From contig CAMDGG010000008.1 of NCBI GenBank assembly GCA_945898045.1, positions 1 to 55,044 on the forward strand: DNA of 55,044 nucleotides. The letters are read 5' to 3'. The notes beneath the pieces were generated by a model. That model saw only the letters and a list, made by a program, of their open reading frames with translations, searched no databases and was not told the DNA's origin. Source of the stretch: a bacterium UBP8_UBA817 (GTDB lineage Bacteria; Margulisbacteria; Marinamargulisbacteria; SXXA01; SICP01). The first letter of the stretch is position 1; each line of letters begins with the position of its first letter. Of this stretch, positions 50,742-55,044 are shown piece after piece. Position numbers and translations under genes: made by a program.

Positions 50742-51059
50742 CTATTTCTTTTTTACTACTTTTTTTGCGGCGGCTTTTTTAGGAGCTGCAACTTTTTTTG
50801 CAATTGCTTTTTTAGGCGTTGCTGTTACTTTTTTTGCCATTGTTTTTTTAGCAACGGTTTTCTTAGCAACCGTTTTTTTTGCTACTGTCTTTTTAGCAAC
50901 TGTTTTCTTAGCAACAGTCTTTTTTGCTACTGTTTTTTTAGCAACTGTTTTTTTAGCTACAACCTTTTTCGCAACTGCTTTTTTAGCTGGCGCCGCTTTT
51001 GCTGCTGGCTTTTTTGCTACCGCTTTTTTTGGTGCTGCTTTTTTCACTGTAGTGGCCAT
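50742..51059 (-). CDS. Lys/Ala-rich histone H1-like DNA-binding protein
   Basis: This 105-residue protein is made almost only of Lys, Ala, Val, Thr and Pro, like the C-terminal tails of histone H1, AlgP or chlamydial Hc2. Residues 38-72 are seven exact TVAKK pentapeptides. Such proteins bind DNA without sequence preference and condense the nucleoid. There is no globular domain. GGGGG lies about 10 nt before the ATG. It is followed on the minus strand by rsmE tail to tail and preceded by rnpB. Confidence 0.87.
   Translation of the reverse strand: MATTVKKAAPKKAVAKKPAAKAAPAKKAVAKKVVAKKTVAKKTVAKKTVAKKTVAKKTVAKKTVAKKTVAKKTMAKKVTATPKKAIAKKVAAPKKAAAKKVVKKK
50844..50948 (-). repeat. Seven tandem 15-bp units in the histone-like gene
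   Basis: The 105 bp encode seven TVAKK pentapeptides. The DNA units differ at third positions (Lys AAA/AAG, Thr ACA/ACT/ACC/ACG-type changes), so the array is old enough to have drifted, yet the protein repeat is exact. Copy-number change would stay in frame. Confidence 0.85.
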
Positions 51060-51149
51060 TGTTAAATGCCCCCTATAATTAGGATGATATAACTAAAGAA
51101 AATATACCCCAACATATCGATAAAACAAAATTTATGACATACAAAAAAA

Positions 51150-51526
51150 TACTGGTGGGCATATAAGCCGGGTTCTGTCCTTTTAACTTCCGAAAAAATC
51201 AAAATGTGCAGCCATCTATCTAGGATTTTTTTCACAAAAAACCTCAAGCGACCAACCCGGAAATTCAAATGAGACGGGCCGCCTCTCTCTCCCTATTTGG
51301 TCTTGCACTGGATGGGGTTTACAATGCGGCCTCTGTTACCAAAGTCCCGGTGCGCTCTTACCGCACCTTTTCACCCTTACCTATTCTGCCAAAGCAAAAA
51401 AGGCGGTTCATTTTCTGTTGCACTTGCCGTCGGTTTCACCCGCCCTCCCGTTAGGAGGCATCCTGCCCTATAGTGCCCGGACTTTCCTCGAATGATAAAT
51501 CACCCGCGGCTGCCCTGCCCACCAAG
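51150..51526 (-). ncRNA. rnpB: RNase P RNA
   Basis: Read on the minus strand, the region contains the universal bacterial RNase P RNA elements: GAGGAAAGTCCGGGC near the 5' end, ATAGGGCAGGATGCC, GTGAAACCGACGGCAAGTGC, the ACAGAACCCGGCTTAT end, and P1, formed by CTTGGTGGGCA (51526-51516) pairing with TGCCCACCAG (51161-51152). A T-run follows P1 at 51150-51143 and should end transcription. A TATACT box lies 6 nt upstream. Short open frames seen in this stretch on either strand are spurious. It matures tRNA 5' ends; a tRNA-Ser gene lies 1.6 kb away. Confidence 0.95.
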
Positions 51527-51531
51527 AACCG

Positions 51532-51537
51532 AGTATA
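51532..51537 (-). promoter_or_regulatory. -10 box of rnpB
   Basis: TATACT (51537-51532) ends 5 nt before the first base of P1, placing the transcription start at the mature 5' end. The -35 region (about 51560-51555, TGGATG) is weak. Confidence 0.55.
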
Positions 51538-51578
51538 TCAACTAAAAACCAACACATCCATGTTACAATTTTCTCTCC

Positions 51579-51836
51579 ATGAACCCCTGGCATATCTATA
51601 TCGTAGAATGCGCCGACAAAACACTCTACACAGGCATCACAAACAATCTTTCTCGTCGATTAGACGAACATAACAACACAACTCTTGGCGCAAAATATAC
51701 AAGAGGACGTCGCCCTGTAACACTAACATACAGTTGTGCCATGCCAGACAAATCCACTGCATTAAAAGAAGAAATTCGAATTAAAAAATTATCTAAAAAA
51801 TCAAAAATAGCATTGGCCCAAAGACCTGCCAGCTAA
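51579..51836 (+). CDS. GIY-YIG domain protein (UPF0213/YhbQ-like)
   Basis: This 85-residue single-domain GIY-YIG endonuclease-like protein has WHIYIVECADKTLYTGITNNLSRRLDEHN, where IYIVEC and YTGIT correspond to the GIY and YIG strands with the catalytic Arg in SRR, then GAKYTRGRRPVTLTYS and ALKEEIRIKKLSKKSKIAL. This matches the YhbQ/UPF0213 type. No Shine-Dalgarno; TACAAT lies 9 nt before the ATG. It is divergent from rnpB. Confidence 0.9.
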   Translation: MNPWHIYIVECADKTLYTGITNNLSRRLDEHNNTTLGAKYTRGRRPVTLTYSCAMPDKSTALKEEIRIKKLSKKSKIALAQRPAS

Positions 51837-51854
51837 TCAATTAGATTCAGTGGG

Positions 51855-51882
51855 TTGTGTCATCTCCCTGATAAGGTAAAAT
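51855..51882 (+). promoter_or_regulatory. Promoter of the patatin gene, near-leaderless
   Basis: TTGTGT (51855-51860), 16 nt, TAAAAT (51877-51882), then 8 nt to the ATG at 51891. Confidence 0.5.
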
Positions 51883-51890
51883 AAAAAGAT

Positions 51891-53024
51891 ATGTCTCATA
51901 ATTCTAGGCTGGGTTTAGTGTTGTCAGGAGGTGGTGCGCGTAGTGCGTATCAAGTCGGTGCCGTAAAAGCCTTAGTAGAAATTGCTGCGGGCATGGGCGT
52001 AAACCATCCGTTCCCCGTATTAACAGGAACTAGTGCGGGAGCACTCAACGCAACATACTTAGCCGCACACAGCCAAGAAATACCATTAGGCGTTGCTGCT
52101 CTCGAAAAATTATGGGGTGATTTATCAACTGGGAAAATATATAACGTTGGTATTTTCTCAATTATCAAATCTTCTCTTCGGCTTATAATGGAATTGGCAA
52201 CCGCAAATCTTTCTCCCGAAAAAACCATGCGATCTCTCTTGGACACAGCGCCATTACGAAAATTAATTAAGAGTGAATTTCAAGCCGATGCCATCGAGCA
52301 AAATATTAAATTAGGACACCTGCATAGCCTAGCTGTTAAAGCTTTAAGTTATTCCACTGGCATCAGCAACACGTTTTTTCAAAGTGCCGAAGAAATTAAG
52401 TCTTGGGAATACGAGTTACGCCAAGGACAAAAAACACAAATCACAGTAGACCATATTTTAGCCTCTTGCGCGATCCCCATTTTGTTTCCTCCCGTTAAAA
52501 TCGGAAATGAATATTACGGAGACGGCAGTTTACGCAATTACACACCCCTAGGGCCTGCAATTAAGATGGGCGCCGAACGTTTGGTCGTTGTCAGCGTACG
52601 GCGACTAGGCGCCTTAACAGCACCCTTTGGTCCCAATGTTTCACCCAGTCCTGCACGTATTCTAGGCATTTTACTCAACACCATTTTGCTAGACAGTATC
52701 GAATTAGATTATGAACGCTTGGTCAGTGTCAACGATATTCTAAAAGAACTTCCAGCCGACGCACAAACACCTTTGCGTCCTGTCGAAGTATGTATGTTGG
52801 CTCCCTCCAAAGATTTGGGAGAAATGGCTGTAAAAGAAGCCCACCGACTACCACGTACCATTCGATACTTAATACACGGTTTAGGACGCACCTCTGAAGC
52901 AGCAGATTTAATTAGTTACTTGCTATTTGAACCCACCTACATTCGTCAACTTATTGACCTAGGCTACACCGATACAATGGACAAAAAAGAATCTGTCAAA
53001 AAAGTTTTTCTGCCCACTGAATGA
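51891..53024 (+). CDS. Patatin-like phospholipase family protein
   Basis: This 377-residue acyl hydrolase has the oxyanion loop SGGGARSAYQVGAVKAL (about 10-27), the nucleophile elbow GTSAGALNA, and the catalytic Asp in YYGDGSLRNYTPL, giving the Ser-Asp dyad. No signal peptide is seen, so it is cytosolic or injected. The substrate is probably phospholipid or lysophospholipid. Patatins can be housekeeping lipases (RssA type) or host-directed effectors; nothing here decides. There is no Shine-Dalgarno; a promoter ends 8 nt upstream of the ATG. Confidence 0.88.
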   Translation: MSHNSRLGLVLSGGGARSAYQVGAVKALVEIAAGMGVNHPFPVLTGTSAGALNATYLAAHSQEIPLGVAALEKLWGDLSTGKIYNVGIFSIIKSSLRLIMELATANLSPEKTMRSLLDTAPLRKLIKSEFQADAIEQNIKLGHLHSLAVKALSYSTGISNTFFQSAEEIKSWEYELRQGQKTQITVDHILASCAIPILFPPVKIGNEYYGDGSLRNYTPLGPAIKMGAERLVVVSVRRLGALTAPFGPNVSPSPARILGILLNTILLDSIELDYERLVSVNDILKELPADAQTPLRPVEVCMLAPSKDLGEMAVKEAHRLPRTIRYLIHGLGRTSEAADLISYLLFEPTYIRQLIDLGYTDTMDKKESVKKVFLPTE

Positions 53025-53032
53025 TCTTTTTC

Positions 53033-53061
53033 TTGAGCATCGATTGTCAAGCTGATAGAAT
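53033..53061 (+). promoter_or_regulatory. Promoter of tRNA-Ser
   Basis: TTGAGC (53033-53038), 17 nt, TAGAAT (53056-53061), with a start expected near 53068, about 18 nt before the mature tRNA 5' end. Confidence 0.6.
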
Positions 53062-53085
53062 CGACACGTTAGTTTTTTCCCATAT

Positions 53086-53176
53086 GGAGAGATACCCAAG
53101 TGGCTGAAGGGGGCGGTTTGCTAAACCGTTAGTGGTAGAAATGCCAGCGAGGGTTCGAATCCCTCTCTCTCCGCCA
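53086..53176 (+). tRNA. tRNA-Ser (anticodon GCU)
   Basis: Acceptor arm GGAGAGA pairs with TCTCTCC, discriminator G, CCA encoded. The anticodon loop TTGCTAA gives GCU, reading AGC/AGU serine codons. A long variable arm (class II) and the TTCGAAT T-loop are present. Confidence 0.96.
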
Positions 53177-53287
53177 GTCCACCCCTTATTCTCGAACACG
53201 AAAATACACTAACCCTTCACCAAAATAAAATAACCCTAAAGACTTCAAAACATAGTGCCCGTTACGCCGAACCCCTTTACTTTAAAT

Positions 53288-53316
53288 TTGTACTTTTCTT
53301 ATTAAAGTAGAATGAT
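53288..53316 (+). promoter_or_regulatory. Promoter of purE-purK
   Basis: TTGTAC (53288-53293), 17 nt, AATGAT (53311-53316). The leader is about 27 nt, with an inverted repeat at its 5' end and AAGGAG before the start. Confidence 0.5.
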
Positions 53317-53321
53317 TACAC

Positions 53322-53337
53322 TGATACAAACGTATCA
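53322..53337. promoter_or_regulatory. Inverted repeat between the purE promoter and its ribosome site
   Basis: TGATAC (53322-53327), AAAC, GTATCA (53332-53337). It spans the expected transcription start and ends just before AAGGAG, a position suited to a repressor operator. The regulator is unknown. Confidence 0.45.
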
Positions 53338-53348
53338 TAAGGAGTTCA

Positions 53349-53840
53349 ATGATGGCTGATGTGTCAATTGTAATGGGATCTAAATCGGATTGGGAGACCA
53401 TGAAGCATGCCTCGGATATATTATCTGAATTGGGTGTTTCTCATGAATGCCGCGTAGTTTCAGCCCATCGCACGCCGGATTTAATGGCTGATTTTGCGAA
53501 ATCTGCAAGGTCAAATGGCACGAAGGTCATTATAGCTGGGGCAGGAGGAGCGGCTCATTTACCAGGGATGATTGCAGCCTATACATCAGTGCCCGTAATT
53601 GGGGTTCCGGTTCAGTCTAAAGCGCTAAATGGATTAGACTCCTTGTTATCGATCGTACAAATGCCAGCAGGAGTTCCGGTGGCGACTGTGGCGATTGGTG
53701 CTTCTGGGGCTAAGAATGCAGGTTTACTTGCCGCAAACATATTGGCAATATCAAATGAGCAAATTCGACGCTCGGTTGACGTATTTCGTGAAAATCAAAC
53801 GAATACTGTGCTCAACAACTCAGACCCAACCGTTCAATGA
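53349..53840 (+). CDS. purE: N5-carboxyaminoimidazole ribonucleotide mutase
   Basis: PurE converts N5-CAIR to CAIR. The 163-residue protein has [18 protein letters not shown], the active-site [23 protein letters not shown] and [26 protein letters not shown], the class I pattern that works with PurK. Two ATGs in tandem (53349 and 53352) follow AAGGAG. It overlaps purK by ATGA. Unlike its neighbours, its coding strand is G/T-rich. Confidence 0.96.
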   Translation: MMADVSIVMGSKSDWETMKHASDILSELGVSHECRVVSAHRTPDLMADFAKSARSNGTKVIIAGAGGAAHLPGMIAAYTSVPVIGVPVQSKALNGLDSLLSIVQMPAGVPVATVAIGASGAKNAGLLAANILAISNEQIRRSVDVFRENQTNTVLNNSDPTVQ

Positions 53841-54868
53841 TTTTAGGGATCATAGGCGCAGGACAGCTGTCCTTAATGTTAATCGAAGCCAGCAAGTCTT
53901 ATGTCAAATCCTGTGTTGTTTGGGATTCGAAGTCTGATGCGTGTGCTGGGCGTGTTGCCAATCTGATTTGTGGTTCGTTTTTGGATGAATTAGCACTGGA
54001 ATCATTTTTGGCAAAGTCGGATGTGGTGACATGGGAATTTGAAAATATCCCCGTTTCGACGTTGACGACACTTCAGGCATCTAACGTACCCGTTTACCCC
54101 TCCGTGGCGGCCTTGTTAATCTCCCAAGATAGATTGAAAGAAAAAGAGCATTTTCAGGGGTTAGGAATACCCACTGCGCCGTTTATTACGGTAAACCATT
54201 ATAACGACTTGTTACATGCGGCAGACGTTTTGGGTTTTCCATTTATTTTAAAGTCGCGTAGGAATGGATACGACGGTAAGTCACAGATTCGTTTTAAATC
54301 GGCGGCTGATTTGGAATCGTTCGATGCGACAGGTCTGGTTGACTCGATTGCCGAAGGATTTGTGTCATTTGATTATGAGGTCTCTGTGATTGCAGCGAGA
54401 GATCAATTTGGCACTATTATGACTTACGATTTAGTGGAGAACCAGCACAAAGACGGTATATTAATCCAAAGCACAGTGCTACGAGCGCATCCATTGCAAG
54501 AAGCGGCAGCTGCGATTGTGAAACGAGTACTGGAGGATTTTAATTATGTAGGCGTTTTAACTATAGAATTTTTTGTATGTGGGAATGCGTTGATTGTGAA
54601 TGAAATAGCACCCCGTGTACATAATAGCGGGCATTGGAGTATTGAGGGAGCCGAAACAAGCCAATTTGAAAATCATATTCGCTGTGTAGCGGGACATCCC
54701 TGTGGCCGCACCACAACCATAGGACAGCCCGTCATGCGAAATATCATTGGTGAACCGATTCCAGATTGGGCCAAAAATGACCCAGCCAATTTTTTACATT
54801 GGTACGGAAAGGACATACTTCCAGGCCGAAAATGTGGGCACATCACACGCTTGACCTCTTTTAAATAG
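53837..54868 (+). CDS. purK: N5-carboxyaminoimidazole ribonucleotide synthase
   Basis: PurK carboxylates AIR with ATP and bicarbonate to N5-CAIR. The 343-residue ATP-grasp protein has [27 protein letters not shown], the ATP-grasp [30 protein letters not shown], the [26 protein letters not shown] (in pieces) metal site and a final HWYGKD and RKCGHIT. The first loop has GAGQLSLM where GGGQLGRM is usual. It overlaps purE by ATGA and ends the purEK unit, which shares reversed strand composition. Confidence 0.96.
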   Translation: MILGIIGAGQLSLMLIEASKSYVKSCVVWDSKSDACAGRVANLICGSFLDELALESFLAKSDVVTWEFENIPVSTLTTLQASNVPVYPSVAALLISQDRLKEKEHFQGLGIPTAPFITVNHYNDLLHAADVLGFPFILKSRRNGYDGKSQIRFKSAADLESFDATGLVDSIAEGFVSFDYEVSVIAARDQFGTIMTYDLVENQHKDGILIQSTVLRAHPLQEAAAAIVKRVLEDFNYVGVLTIEFFVCGNALIVNEIAPRVHNSGHWSIEGAETSQFENHIRCVAGHPCGRTTTIGQPVMRNIIGEPIPDWAKNDPANFLHWYGKDILPGRKCGHITRLTSFK

Positions 54869-55044
54869 CCCAAAAACAGTTCGTACAAAAGACTCTAATG
54901 GTGGACCAAAGCCCATCCGTATCGAACCAACTATAGATAGTATAGAATCCTCACGGTCACATCGCAACAAGGCTATATAGTAAGTAATAACCACACAGCC
55001 AATACACACCATCCATCACTCATCCCTTACTCAAACCCACCCTC
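54869..55044. other. Non-coding stretch at the right edge
   Basis: No convincing gene, promoter or terminator is seen. The + strand is again A/C-rich here, as in the rest of the window and unlike purEK. A minus-strand open frame across 54794-55012 has no ribosome site and no recognisable domain. Confidence 0.5.

Noticed and set aside
50844-50948. Tandem 15-bp array as a CRISPR or intergenic repeat
   Set aside because: The units have no spacers and encode an in-frame TVAKK repeat.
51062-51454. Short open frames on both strands between the histone-like gene and the GIY-YIG gene
   Set aside because: They lie in the RNase P RNA gene, whose conserved sequence and P1 pairing explain the region.
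53086-53176. tRNA-Ser as an integration site for the purEK segment
   Set aside because: No integrase and no repeat of the tRNA 3' end is seen near the purK end within the window; the composition flip begins more than 100 bp after the tRNA.
54794-55012. Minus-strand open frame at the right edge
   Set aside because: It overlaps the purK end, has no ribosome site or domain, and looks like chance.

Overview
The window looks like chromosomal DNA of a Gram-negative, probably uncultivated bacterium. Evidence for the envelope: several signal peptides, small outer-membrane beta-barrel candidates, a periplasmic cyclophilin, and a protease carrying a C-terminal FlgD-like Ig domain next to a PorV-like barrel. 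That last combination is typical of candidate phyla such as Margulisbacteria, Elusimicrobia and relatives; this placement is a weak inference. Eukaryote-like features (a three-repeat mitochondrial-carrier-like protein, Ser/Pro-rich disordered tails) hint at a host-associated lifestyle. The standard genetic code is used. Almost everywhere the + strand is rich in A and C, whichever strand the gene is on, so it behaves like the lagging strand of one replichore. The exception is purE-purK near the right end.

Layout. 1-2.8 kb: a partial exported protein (minus), a PorV-like barrel and a subtilisin-like protease. 2.8-7.1 kb (minus): YtxH-like gene, small membrane protein, alaS, ruvX, purM. 7.1-14.7 kb (plus): the tightly overlapping unit xseA-xseB-ispA-PAP2-dxs-mnmD (isoprenoid precursors, exonuclease VII, tRNA modification), then msrA and ggt. 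14.7-21.8 kb: an orphan 545-residue protein, an amino-acid/dicarboxylate symporter, plsC, a phosphoglucosamine mutase, a nucleoside hydrolase-like protein and a phosphoribosyltransferase-like protein. 21.8-27.3 kb (minus): uvrB-hicB-hicA-uvrD-hemH, a toxin-antitoxin pair embedded between repair genes. 27.5-31.2 kb: the mitochondrial-carrier-like gene, a glutamate-racemase-like gene with a long N-terminal extension, and, tail to tail with it, an exported racemase paralogue. 31.2-35.4 kb: glpD, two divergent XRE regulators laid out like a CI/Cro switch, rmlA and rmlB. 35.4-38.1 kb: guaB3-guaA. 38.3-42.8 kb: small barrel protein, recO, a divergent membrane pyrophosphatase, tpiA, cyclophilin. 42.9-43.7 kb: two gltB remnants facing each other across a palindrome. 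43.7-50.7 kb: folD, dimeric dUTPase, comM, an ORF6N protein, an M1 peptidase fused to a likely Omp85-type barrel, rsmE. 50.7-55.0 kb: Lys/Ala-rich histone-like protein, rnpB, GIY-YIG protein, patatin, tRNA-Ser(GCU), purE, purK.

How the genes fit together. Most of the window is core metabolism: purines (purM, purE, purK, guaB3, guaA), MEP-pathway isoprenoids, one-carbon folate, haem, phospholipid, dTDP-sugars and DNA repair. Expression signals fall into two classes. Some genes have normal Shine-Dalgarno leaders. Others (xseA, msrA, glmM, rmlB, comM, the patatin, the XRE gene at 33.1 kb) have a -10 box only 6-9 nt before the start codon, which predicts leaderless or near-leaderless mRNAs.

Most unusual points: the bacterial mitochondrial-carrier-like protein beside the racemase-like pair; the M1 peptidase-barrel fusion; the membrane pyrophosphatase with many altered ligands; the gltB remnants broken by an inversion; and the sharply bounded strand-composition flip around purEK. 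All assignments come from reading motifs by eye; no database search was run.
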